Below are positions 17,678-24,963 of a stretch of DNA of 43,031 nt, piece by piece (position 1 is the stretch's first letter; each line of letters opens with the position of its first letter). The notes under the pieces were generated by a model. The model was not told the origin of the DNA, did not search any database, and worked only from the letters and a program-made list of their open reading frames with translations. Location: IMG/VR virus record IMGVR_UViG_3300027763_000007, positions 1 to 43,031 of that record; one strand, 5' to 3'. The DNA is from a virus. Both the position numbers and the translations under genes were made by a program.

Positions 17678-18676
17678 TCAGGTGTTGCGGAAAGCACCAG
17701 CAACGCCAACGCGCACAGCGCCAGCACCGTAGGCCAGACGGCCCACGATCACGTCGCCTTGATAAATCACCTTGGTATCGGCGCCCGTGGTCTGAACCGA
17801 AGGACCGATGGCTTCCACAACGCCAGCAGCGTCACGGTGGAAGATCAGGCCACAGCTGTTGGTGAAGTTGGAAGCAATGCCGTAGGAGTTGTTCTCGCCG
17901 GTCACAGCAGCAGCATCAATGGCGGCGCCAGAGGCGGAACCATACTTGCCCAGGAAGGGGATGTTGTTGCTCTTCTTGATGCTGATACCAGCGATCTCAT
18001 ACAGGCCATCACCGGAGTTCATGGAACCCTGGTTGTTGCCGTACTCACGGTACAGGATGTTGGTATCGACCTGGCTGATCAGGGCGTAATACTGACGGGG
18101 GGACAGCACGGCCACACGACCATCCTTAGGAGCAGCCACTTCGTCAAGACGGGCAGCAGCTTCAAAGAAGCCGTCCACCAGGGCTTGGGCATCATACTCC
18201 TTGTTGGCACCCAGGTTGATCTGGAAACCACCAGGCTCGCCGGTCACGGCAGCAGAGGCAGAGGAGGCACGATCGAGCACACGGAAGATGCGACGATCAT
18301 AGAACTCAGCCAGGCTCTGGCCGATTTGACGGGCGATAGGGCCACGGATGTCATACTGGCTCATCACCTCATCGAGGTCATCCACGAAGGCACTGGCGAC
18401 CAGCAGGTCGTCCATTGCGATGGTGGTCTCGGCAGCAGCAGGGTTGCCGGAACCCAGGATGGGCACACCGGGGGTGTGGTAACCAGCCGAGATACGGCCA
18501 GTGTGGATGAACTGGGCTTGCTTGCCACCACGGAGGGTCCGGTTCATGACCAGATCCTTGGCGATGGTGCTGTTACGGAAGGCCTCGTAAACCTCGCCAG
18601 TGAACAGCTTCAGGAAAAGAGCGGTAGTGCTGCCAGCTTTGTTACTCTGGCCAAGATAGGTAGGTGTTGCAGACAT
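17678..18676 (-). CDS. Major capsid protein (T7 gp10-like)
   Basis: This 332-residue protein forms the HK97-fold icosahedral shell. The start MSATPTYLGQSNKAGSTTALFLKLFTGEVYEAF, TLRGGKQAQFIHTGRISAGYHTPG and the C-terminal VIYQGDVIVGRLAYGAGAVRVGVAGAFRNT match capsid proteins of T7-like cyanophages. Codon use is noticeably GC-rich at third positions compared with the neighbouring tail genes, as expected for a very highly expressed gene. The gene has a 224-base leader with two perfect palindromes and a terminator behind it. No evidence of a frameshifted longer form was seen. Confidence 0.96.
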   Translation of the reverse strand: MSATPTYLGQSNKAGSTTALFLKLFTGEVYEAFRNSTIAKDLVMNRTLRGGKQAQFIHTGRISAGYHTPGVPILGSGNPAAAETTIAMDDLLVASAFVDDLDEVMSQYDIRGPIARQIGQSLAEFYDRRIFRVLDRASSASAAVTGEPGGFQINLGANKEYDAQALVDGFFEAAARLDEVAAPKDGRVAVLSPRQYYALISQVDTNILYREYGNNQGSMNSGDGLYEIAGISIKKSNNIPFLGKYGSASGAAIDAAAVTGENNSYGIASNFTNSCGLIFHRDAAGVVEAIGPSVQTTGADTKVIYQGDVIVGRLAYGAGAVRVGVAGAFRNT

Positions 18677-18900
18677 TGGTCTTAGTAGGTAGGTGTGTTA
18701 TGATCAGTTCCCAAACGTTTGGATTTTCCCCTAGGAGGTAGTATTCAGTTGTTAGGCAATAGTCCCGTCATATTGGGTGTCCACCGCAGCGGGCCAATAC
18801 TCCAGTCATGACTGGGTTTTTTATGAGGCCCAAACCTCAAGAGAAAGGGGGTCCGACAGCTGAGGTGCCCCCAAATCCGGCATTGGATTGTCCGTTTTTC
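18677..18900 (-). promoter_or_regulatory. Capsid gene leader with two perfect palindromes
   Basis: This 224-base non-coding gap between scaffold and capsid is the longest inside the virion module and probably holds a phage promoter. It contains the 14-base palindrome CCAGTCATGACTGG (18802-18815) and the 12-base palindrome CCAAACGTTTGG (18711-18722). The first is followed on the plus strand by GTTTTTT, so it looks like a terminator for plus-strand transcripts, although no plus-strand genes exist here. On the minus strand the same hairpin would sit in the capsid mRNA leader. I cannot place the promoter itself. Confidence 0.5.
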
Positions 18901-19755
18901 CTACATCAGATCATTGCTGTTTGCAAGCTTCTGCTCTACGTCATACCGATAGGCAGGGTCATTGCGGTAGCGTGGATCCGAAATAGCTCGTGCAAGTTCA
19001 GCTTGGCTACGGAAACCCGGTTCTGGGCGAGGTGCCCTGTTGCCACTGACACGCTTACCTTCAAAGCCAACAGCATCCTTGTAACGATTGTTAAGGGCCT
19101 GCACAGCAAAGAAGATAGCATCCTTGTTGCCACTGTTCACCACATTGTCATAGGCTGCGACTTCCTCAGGTTTGAGGTTATCAGCAGCCCATGCAAGGGT
19201 ATCATTGTAAGCATCTTGCCCGCCCACGGAAGTGACTATGGACTGGGCATCAGTGTCAGACAAGGGCTGTGCCTTGGCTACTGGATTGCTCTTCTGAAGT
19301 TCCAGATAAGCATCAATGAGTTGCTCAGATGGCATCTCCTTGAGTTTCTGGATAGTCTCCGGTTTCAAAGCATTGTCATTGGAGTAATACTCCTCCGACG
19401 CATCCTTCAGAAACTGAACCTTTTCAGCAACAGGTGATTTGGTTTCTGATTCAGTTTCTTCAGAAGATTCTTCGGTAGTCTCCTTTGTTGATTCCTCATC
19501 TGCTGATTCAGATTCCTTGGATCCAAGCTTCTTCTGTAGTTCCAGATAAGCCTTTTCAAGGTCCTCAGCAGACTTGAACTTTCCAGCATACTGACCAGCA
19601 TCCTCGGAATCAACCTGACTGCGACGATACTTCTCTTCATTTGCTGATTCTTGGGCCTCAATAATCTTGCTACCAGTCTCCAGATTCTTTGCTTCTGTTG
19701 CCTCGCGGCTAGCAGTCACATCTGGATCGGTGCCATCAAAAATGATTTCAGACAT
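18901..19755 (-). CDS. Scaffolding (capsid assembly) protein (T7 gp9-like)
   Basis: This 284-residue, acidic protein lies directly before the capsid gene, as in T7. The region 75-110 is a run of Glu/Ser/Thr (ESADEESTKETTEESSEETE). FKSAEDLEKAYLELQKKLG and the C-terminal basic helix (FRSQAELARAISDPRYRNDPAYRYDVEQKL) are characteristic: the C-terminal helix binds capsid protein. It guides shell assembly and is then lost from the particle. Confidence 0.92.
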   Translation of the reverse strand: MSEIIFDGTDPDVTASREATEAKNLETGSKIIEAQESANEEKYRRSQVDSEDAGQYAGKFKSAEDLEKAYLELQKKLGSKESESADEESTKETTEESSEETESETKSPVAEKVQFLKDASEEYYSNDNALKPETIQKLKEMPSEQLIDAYLELQKSNPVAKAQPLSDTDAQSIVTSVGGQDAYNDTLAWAADNLKPEEVAAYDNVVNSGNKDAIFFAVQALNNRYKDAVGFEGKRVSGNRAPRPEPGFRSQAELARAISDPRYRNDPAYRYDVEQKLANSNDLM

Positions 19756-19761
19756 TGAGAG

Positions 19762-19968
19762 TTAGTGGATAACAATGGTAACTTTGCCAACGCCAGGTGA
19801 GGTCACCTTAGCATCACCATACTTGAACTGTTCCTTAGGACCAGAAGCAGATGGAATGTTGACAGGAGTGGGAATAGCAGCAGGCAGTTCGTTACTGCTG
19901 GGGGGCAGGGGGTCCTGCTGGAGCTGCGGTTTGGCCACTGCCTGCTTGTTGCGCGGTGTTAACGACAT
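19762..19968 (-). CDS. Small Pro-rich protein overlapping the portal gene
   Basis: A 68-residue ORF starting MSLTPRNKQAVAKPQLQQDP and ending FKYGDAKVTSPGVGKVTIVIH overlaps the last 77 bases of the portal gene in another frame and fills the gap to the scaffold gene. The C-terminal beta-like end (KVTSPGVGKVTIVI) looks like real protein. The overlapped N-terminal half could be shadow. It is probably genuine because it otherwise leaves a 136-base gap in a tightly packed region, but I recognise no family. Confidence 0.5.
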   Translation of the reverse strand: MSLTPRNKQAVAKPQLQQDPLPPSSNELPAAIPTPVNIPSASGPKEQFKYGDAKVTSPGVGKVTIVIH

Positions 19969-21553
19969 TTTGAAGGGCTTCAATAGCGCCAGGGTTTTTG
20001 GTTGGATCCATCATAGGAGCCTTAACAAGTTGTCCGGCTTGTCCCATGAGGTTGTTGGACATGTTAGCCTGCTGCATCTTCTGCATTTCTGCATCACGTT
20101 CCTGAGCAGTCTTGACCAACTTCAAGGTATCAATGCCCTGGGCAGCAGCAAGGCGCTTAACTGCTTCCTCAGGATCAATGTACTTGGCCATTGCCTCAGG
20201 TCCTAAGGCTTGTGAGATTGTGCTTAGGAACATCATGAGAGACTCACGATCTTGCCCACGACCAATGCCCTCAAGACCAGCAATGATGGTTGGGAATACG
20301 ATTCCCTTAGGTAGTTGGGGAAGTTCTTTGGAACGCTGGAGGACAAACAACTTGCGTTGCAGGTACGGACGTACTAGTTCCACAGCGAGGTTGCCATAGA
20401 TTCCACCCAGCTGTTCGTTGAGTTCCTGCTGGGTAGCACGGATCTCCTCAGCAGTGGTCCTCTCAGATTGCCGCACAGACATCACCAGGAAGGCCTCAGA
20501 GAGGCGTTGGGTGAGTGATTGGATCATCTGGTAGGCACTGCTGAAATCAGCCTGCTTGCTGACTTGCACAGCGGTAACATCATCAGCCTTGCCTTGGATG
20601 ATGGCACCATTCCCTGCCTTGGCTAGGGTACTGGGCTTCACTGTGGCAGAAGGGCTGACTAGGAAGACGACCTTAGCAGCAGCTGCTGAGCCCTCCACCA
20701 TGGCTTGCATCAGGCCCTCAAGGCTCTTCAGGTCTCCTAGGTACTCTTCAATACGACCACGACCATAGTCCTCACCATCCACTACGTTGAACCGTAGGGG
20801 CAGCCAGGGGGTTGTGTTCTTTGGAGCTTTGCCGTAGGAGTCAGGAAGGATAGTCCCTTCCACTTCTTGTTTCCATCGCCACTGTCCATCCATGAGCTTT
20901 GCCCAGGTGAACACAGCGACTTCTGATTCTCCAACACTCACGTCTGTGCTAGGAGCACTGGTGTTGTCGGAGGCATCATTGACATTCCTGGTTGCGTTCT
21001 TTTGGAACTCAGGTGGCAGGAACTGTCGGTCAATAGCTTCAACAGTAACGATCTCGGTGGGGTTACCCTCTCCATCACGGACGACCACATAACGGTCAAG
21101 AGGATACAACTTAACACCACTATTTCCCATGAATACCAGGGCATTCCCGGTAACAATGAGGTGCTTCATTGCCTGGTGAAGGATCACACGATCCTGTGAT
21201 TCGGCAATGTTTTGCATGACCACTCGTTCCATTTTGGAAAGAGAGAGATCAATCTCCGACTTAACGGCAGCACTCATTGATGGGTCCAAGCTGAGCTTAC
21301 CATCATTGATCTGAAGCTTGAAGAAAGTTGCATTCACTGGGAACAAACTTAGCATCAGCTTCGAGGCCATGACGTTAACGCCTTTGGCGCCCATGCTCTG
21401 CCAAGGAGTGACGAGCTTCTGTCCATTCACCACACCCGTAGGGGTGAGGAGATAGGGAAGAGAAAGCACAGCACAGTCCCTGGCAGTATCCAAGAAGATC
21501 GTTCTGTCGCTAGCCAATCTTGCGTAACGACTTGCGGCAGATTGATTTTCCAT
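19892..21553 (-). CDS. Portal protein (T7 gp8-like head-tail connector)
   Basis: This 553-residue protein forms the dodecameric ring through which DNA enters and leaves the head. The sequence starts ENQSAASRYARLASDRTIFLDTARDCAVLSLPYLLT and contains LVTPWQSMGAKGVNVMASKLMLSLFPVNATFFKLQI, the classical gp8 signature. It also contains QRLSEAFLVMSVRQSERTTAEEIRATQQEL near 360-390. The C-terminus is Gln/Ala/Pro-rich (GSGQTAAPAGPPAPQQ). Length fits the family (T7 536 residues). It follows a small Pro-rich protein by two bases. Confidence 0.95.
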   Translation of the reverse strand: MENQSAASRYARLASDRTIFLDTARDCAVLSLPYLLTPTGVVNGQKLVTPWQSMGAKGVNVMASKLMLSLFPVNATFFKLQINDGKLSLDPSMSAAVKSEIDLSLSKMERVVMQNIAESQDRVILHQAMKHLIVTGNALVFMGNSGVKLYPLDRYVVVRDGEGNPTEIVTVEAIDRQFLPPEFQKNATRNVNDASDNTSAPSTDVSVGESEVAVFTWAKLMDGQWRWKQEVEGTILPDSYGKAPKNTTPWLPLRFNVVDGEDYGRGRIEEYLGDLKSLEGLMQAMVEGSAAAAKVVFLVSPSATVKPSTLAKAGNGAIIQGKADDVTAVQVSKQADFSSAYQMIQSLTQRLSEAFLVMSVRQSERTTAEEIRATQQELNEQLGGIYGNLAVELVRPYLQRKLFVLQRSKELPQLPKGIVFPTIIAGLEGIGRGQDRESLMMFLSTISQALGPEAMAKYIDPEEAVKRLAAAQGIDTLKLVKTAQERDAEMQKMQQANMSNNLMGQAGQLVKAPMMDPTKNPGAIEALQNVVNTAQQAGSGQTAAPAGPPAPQQ

Positions 21554-21555
21554 TA

Positions 21556-21807
21556 TTATTTACCAATACTAAGGTTGGTTGGATTAGGATTCATACCACC
21601 AATGCTGAGAGGAGACTTCATCGGAGCCATACCACCAGTGCTCAGGGGAATAGCAAGATTGCTAGTACCTTTGCTTGCTTGGGCAATGCTTTCACGAGTG
21701 GTCTTGGTGGGCCTCACTGTGGTGGGCTGGGTGCCAGCCGGAATCACAGGAGCCGGGGGTGGAGCAGGAGGTGCCGGAGCAGACGGCATACTAGGTGCAA
21801 GGCACAT
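21556..21807 (-). CDS. Small Pro-rich virion-associated protein before the portal (gp7.3-like position)
   Basis: This 83-residue protein begins MCLAPSMPSAPAPPAPPPAP and ends with Ser/Gly/Ile repeats (SNLAIPLSTGG, KSPLSIGGM, PTNLSIGK). The place directly before the portal and the SLxIGG ending recall T7 gp7.3, a tail-assembly and host-range protein, and similar short proteins of cyanophages. The Pro run suggests a flexible N-terminus. The role is inferred from position and composition. Confidence 0.7.
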   Translation of the reverse strand: MCLAPSMPSAPAPPAPPPAPVIPAGTQPTTVRPTKTTRESIAQASKGTSNLAIPLSTGGMAPMKSPLSIGGMNPNPTNLSIGK

Positions 21808-21809
21808 GA

Positions 21810-22013
21810 TTACGGATTGCGTTTTGACTTAATGTAACGAATGACAGAAAGAGCACCAGCCATACGTCCTGCTTCCCACGTGGTCATCTCGTGGTCAGGA
21901 TAGTTGTCTGGGTACCTCTGGTCAAGATCCTCAATGAGAAGATCAAGATCCACACGTCCCCCCACCACGTCTGTGAGGGGAATCTCGGTGGCATCAAAGT
22001 AGGCACTAGCCAT
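21810..22013 (-). CDS. Conserved small acidic protein of unknown function
   Basis: This 67-residue protein begins MASAYFDATEIPLTDVVGGRVD and includes LLIEDLDQRYPDNYPDHEMTTWEAGRMAGALSVIRYIKSK. The start at 22013 overlaps the RNR small subunit stop by eight bases; an earlier in-frame start would overlap RNR by nearly 100 bases. I see no membrane segment or catalytic motif. It bridges the nucleotide and the virion modules. Confidence 0.65.
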   Translation of the reverse strand: MASAYFDATEIPLTDVVGGRVDLDLLIEDLDQRYPDNYPDHEMTTWEAGRMAGALSVIRYIKSKRNP

Positions 22014-22731
22014 ACTGGGGAAGGTCAGTGTTGCTGGCTTCAAAGAACGCAGGCATCCTAGCCCGCTGAGTATCGGAAAGGCCAGGGGCCTTGCCACGCT
22101 CATACAGGGAATCAGACTGGCTGATCCAGAAGTCCTTGCTGAGGTACTTGTTGACGGTACTGGTCAGGCCATCCATCATCCATCCAACAGTCGCTCGACG
22201 TAGGCGATTAAGGCTGGGGGTGGACCGGAGGCCAAGCTCGGAGCAGACCATGCTGTGGATGGCAACATGGGTTTGCTCATCTCGGCTGATGTCTGCTGCT
22301 GTGGTTCGTACTCCGATGTCTCCGTTGAATCGGTAGAAGGGCAGTAGGACAAAGAAAACACTCCTCTCAAGAATAGCTGCCTTAAGGATCGGATGCTCCG
22401 GTGCCTCAAGCCAGGTCCTTAGGATGTGACTTCCTTCTGCCTCTGCCTTCGGATCAGAACCATGAGCAGCGACCACATAACGGAAGGCCTGATCATGGCG
22501 CTCTTCATCTTGGATGTTTGAGGTGAGAGCCTCAACAACACCAGCAGTCTTGGGAAGTTCCTTTTCAAGACCTTGCCGAAGGAAATCAGCGACAGGCAAC
22601 TCCAGATGACGCAGAGCAAGAGCACGAAAGAAGGCATCTTCGGAGTCAGGAACTAGGTTACCCTTTTGAACAGCAACAGGAGTCCATTTGCGTTTGCGGG
22701 AAACAACCTGATCATAGGGCGAAACAGTCAC
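22006..22731 (-). CDS. nrdB: Ribonucleotide reductase small (beta) subunit, ferritin-like, class I
   Basis: This 241-residue protein has the four-helix ferritin-like pattern of class I RNR beta subunits: Glu44, DEERH (Glu76 and His79), Glu122 and DEQTH (Glu152 and His155) are the likely dimetal ligands. Four residues after His79, where E. coli NrdB has radical Tyr122, stands Phe83, as in class Ic enzymes of the Chlamydia type. It is short compared with typical NrdB (about 320-375 residues). The GTG start at 22731 is chosen because GGAG stands seven bases upstream; a TTG further up has no such site. It follows the alpha subunit directly. I recall that cyanopodovirus RNRs once called class II were reassigned to class I with such a short beta gene. 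Confidence 0.82.
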   Translation of the reverse strand: MTVSPYDQVVSRKRKWTPVAVQKGNLVPDSEDAFFRALALRHLELPVADFLRQGLEKELPKTAGVVEALTSNIQDEERHDQAFRYVVAAHGSDPKAEAEGSHILRTWLEAPEHPILKAAILERSVFFVLLPFYRFNGDIGVRTTAADISRDEQTHVAIHSMVCSELGLRSTPSLNRLRRATVGWMMDGLTSTVNKYLSKDFWISQSDSLYERGKAPGLSDTQRARMPAFFEASNTDLPQYG

Positions 22732-22733
22732 AA

Positions 22734-24137
22734 TTATTCTCCACAGGGAATACAACGATCATCAGATGGAGGAGCTTCCTCAAGAGGATCCTCATCAAAC
22801 TTGAAGAACTCATGGAACTCTTCATCAAGGGCAGCCAACGCATCATCCTTGGAAAGCACATCAGGCATCACCTGGAGGGAATAGTACAAGGATGTCTGCG
22901 GAGAGATTAGCCACTTCTGAATGAAGTCTTGGTCATAGGTAACCACATCACTCCAACTGTTGTAGGAGTAGCCATGGAATAGCATGGTACTACGGAATAG
23001 TGATACCAAACCATCAACTACCTTGTTGTAGTTGTCCCAGCCAACCTCGGATGCAACCTCCATATCAGGAGGGTAGTGGTAGGCATCAACACCAAAGGTG
23101 CCGCTGTCACGATCCACATTGCGAGAGATGGGTGGGGCAATCTCAGGAGCCGTTGTGAAGCCCCTCAGATCCACGTTGTTGTAGGAGCAGGAGGCAGTGG
23201 GGGCAATAGCAAAGGCACGGACCATGCCAGCCTTACGGGCGATGATGGCAGCCTTCTCAATGCCTAGGGCTAACTGAGATACCAAGCGGTAGGCATCACT
23301 GAAGCTAGGTTGGTGAGTCAGGTACTGCTCAAGAGCTTCACCGAAGCTGGCGTAGGTTACTCCGTTCTGATCAAGGAAATTGGCCAAACCAAGAATGCCA
23401 AGACCAACTTGACGATCAACCTCAGGTGTCAGATACTCACCAGTGTCACCAACACCAGTCTTGCCATGTAGCTCCACAAGAGATGTCATGCCCTCCTCAA
23501 AGGCTTCAACGATGTTGCCACTGGTGCAAGCACCTAGGTTCACATGCTGGAGCAAGCAGGTGCCACGGCTCTTCAGATACACCTCCAGACAGACGTTGCC
23601 ATAAATCCTGGCACCATCAGCATCATAGCGAATCTTGTTCAGCCAGATGTCACCACGCTTGATGCCTTCAATGGTGGCAGCAATCAGTTCAGGATTACCA
23701 TCCTCAAGGAAGTATTGGTCAACATCCAGACAACGCTTCACCCATGGGAGGTCAGAACGGCTAGCATTGACAAACTCAAGAGCATCAGGATGATCGAAGT
23801 CCAGATGACATACCACAGCACCGTTCTTGTAGTGCCCACCTCGGCGGAGTGTTTCATTGAGAGCAGAATAAATGCGGGCAAAGGAGACTGGACCGGAAGC
23901 CGTCAGGCCCTTTCCATTCTCATCACCCTTGGGACGTAGGTTGCTGAGGTGAACAGCAACACCAGCACCATTGCGTAGTGCGTGGGAAACAAAACGCCAG
24001 GAGGACTCAATCCCATCAGGACCCTCCATGCTATCCTGAACCACAAAGACGGTGCAGGACACGGGAAGACGACTGGTAGGATCATTGATCCAGTTCTGGA
24101 CACGACCCGTGCGGGCAATAACATTGGGCGTTTTCAT
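22734..24137 (-). CDS. nrdA: Ribonucleotide reductase large (alpha) subunit
   Basis: This 467-residue enzyme reduces ribonucleotides to deoxyribonucleotides for phage DNA synthesis. Catalytic positions are visible: Cys28 (RLPVSCTVF), Asn181-x-Cys183-x-Glu185 (YGNVCLEV), and Cys194 (GTCLLQHVNLGAC), the partner of Cys28 in the active-site disulphide. The C-terminal tail has the redox pair Cys462/Cys465 (CIPCGE). It has no N-terminal ATP cone and is much shorter than cellular enzymes, so overall activity control is probably lost. The neighbouring beta gene makes it class I rather than the adenosylcobalamin class II often assigned to cyanophages. Confidence 0.9.
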   Translation of the reverse strand: MKTPNVIARTGRVQNWINDPTSRLPVSCTVFVVQDSMEGPDGIESSWRFVSHALRNGAGVAVHLSNLRPKGDENGKGLTASGPVSFARIYSALNETLRRGGHYKNGAVVCHLDFDHPDALEFVNASRSDLPWVKRCLDVDQYFLEDGNPELIAATIEGIKRGDIWLNKIRYDADGARIYGNVCLEVYLKSRGTCLLQHVNLGACTSGNIVEAFEEGMTSLVELHGKTGVGDTGEYLTPEVDRQVGLGILGLANFLDQNGVTYASFGEALEQYLTHQPSFSDAYRLVSQLALGIEKAAIIARKAGMVRAFAIAPTASCSYNNVDLRGFTTAPEIAPPISRNVDRDSGTFGVDAYHYPPDMEVASEVGWDNYNKVVDGLVSLFRSTMLFHGYSYNSWSDVVTYDQDFIQKWLISPQTSLYYSLQVMPDVLSKDDALAALDEEFHEFFKFDEDPLEEAPPSDDRCIPCGE

Positions 24138-24139
24138 AA

Positions 24140-24508
24140 TCAGAGAAGATCCTCAAGGATAGGTGGTTCATAGTTTGGCCCCTTCATAACCTTACCATCT
24201 TCGCGGCGGAGGGGCTTGCCATCCACGAGTTTGCTCATGTTGGAGCGGAAGACACGGTTCATTGCCGAGTCAAGGTCCCAGCCACGAGCAGCGGCATACT
24301 GGTAGCAGACAAAGACGAGATCTGCTAGTTCTTTGAGTTGGTTCTCCAGAGAGCCACCATAGAGTTCCGCCTCATACTCATCACGAAACTCGTTGTATTC
24401 CTCACAAATCAGTTCGTGTTGAAGTTCGTGGACATTCTCATCGACACTGGCCACTGGTTGTTCCATCGCCTGTCGGAACAGGATAGCCTGAGTGAGGAGG
24501 CTGGGCAT
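24140..24508 (-). CDS. mazG: MazG-type nucleotide pyrophosphohydrolase
   Basis: This 122-residue protein has the MazG metal-binding motifs EEYNE (Glu36, Glu37, Glu40) and ELAD (Glu60, Asp63), followed by ARGWDLDSAMNRVFRSNMSKL, the characteristic lower part of the fold. Phage MazG enzymes hydrolyse (d)NTPs and have been proposed to adjust host nucleotide or alarmone pools. The ATG at 24508 gives the family's usual length but overlaps the DUF3310 gene by 71 bases. Longer in-frame starts look like shadow. It precedes the RNR alpha subunit by two bases. Confidence 0.88.
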   Translation of the reverse strand: MPSLLTQAILFRQAMEQPVASVDENVHELQHELICEEYNEFRDEYEAELYGGSLENQLKELADLVFVCYQYAAARGWDLDSAMNRVFRSNMSKLVDGKPLRREDGKVMKGPNYEPPILEDLL

Positions 24509-24707
24509 CACCAATGGCTTTGATTTTTCGGTCAACGTAGGCGCGGACTTTAAGCCAATCATCGAGTTCTGATTCGTGGGGTTTGTAGCCTGCTCGGCAA
24601 ATGTATTTGATGATGTTACCAGATAGGAAGTCAAGATCTTGGTCAACAATGAAGTCCCAAACCTGAATCTTTCCTTGCTGGTAATGAGCTGGATCGTACT
24701 TACTCAT
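24438..24707 (-). CDS. DUF3310 protein (nucleotide kinase-like phage protein)
   Basis: This 89-residue protein begins MSKYDPAHYQQGKIQVWDFI and continues FLSGNIIKYICRAGYKPHESELDDWLKVRAYVDRKI. That is the DUF3310 pattern (HYxxGxxE/QxxDFI, NxxKYxxRxG) common in phage replication modules. It overlaps the preceding membrane protein gene by eight bases. It lies among nucleotide metabolism genes, which suits the common but unproven nucleotide-related annotation. The Pro/Gly-rich tail (QPPHSGYPVPTGDGTTSG) overlaps the MazG start region. Confidence 0.88.
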   Translation of the reverse strand: MSKYDPAHYQQGKIQVWDFIVDQDLDFLSGNIIKYICRAGYKPHESELDDWLKVRAYVDRKIKAIGDAQPPHSGYPVPTGDGTTSGQCR

Positions 24708-24963
24708 GGTCGAAAAACTCTTTGTAGGCTGGGTTTTTCATGATTGCTTTGAGTTGTCGTTGCCTGAAAAACTGCCCCAATCTGGTTTGGTGAAAGGATT
24801 GTCTGTCAAACCAAAGCCTCATACCAATCGTAAGCTGGAACCATAGGGAAGCAATCCGTGTTGGAAGCGCAGTCACTTGAAGATCAAGGTACCGCAGAAT
24901 GTTTGGAGAAACAATGAACAGGGCAACTAGGACTGCGAGGAGTCCAAAATAGGTGGGTTCCAC
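24700..24963 (-). CDS. Small membrane protein with basic C-terminus
   Basis: This 87-residue protein has one clear N-terminal membrane segment (about 5-22, YFGLLAVLVALFIVSPNIL) and then an amphipathic, Arg/Phe/Gln-rich part (MRLWFDRQSFHQTRLGQFFRQRQLKAIMKN). It overlaps the exonuclease end by 37 bases and the DUF3310 start by eight. It is not a high-light-inducible protein, as the ExxNGRxAM motif is missing. Function is unknown. Confidence 0.65.
   Translation of the reverse strand: MEPTYFGLLAVLVALFIVSPNILRYLDLQVTALPTRIASLWFQLTIGMRLWFDRQSFHQTRLGQFFRQRQLKAIMKNPAYKEFFDHE

Noticed and set aside
17640-17690. Frameshifted longer capsid form as in T7 gp10B
   Set aside because: No slippery sequence near the capsid stop and no open extension frame of useful length before the terminator.
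17654-18685. Long plus-strand frame of 343 residues opposite the capsid gene
   Set aside because: It mirrors the capsid gene over its whole length, which is open because of the capsid's GC-rich third codon positions. The capsid itself is unmistakable and no other plus-strand gene exists.
18856-18880. Possible Syn5-type phage promoter before the capsid gene
   Set aside because: The minus strand has GGGGGCACC, which partly resembles the Syn5 promoter as I remember it, but the rest does not fit and no second copy was found at other late gene leaders.
24700-24963. High-light-inducible protein candidate
   Set aside because: It has one membrane segment but lacks the ExxNGRxAM chlorophyll-binding motif.
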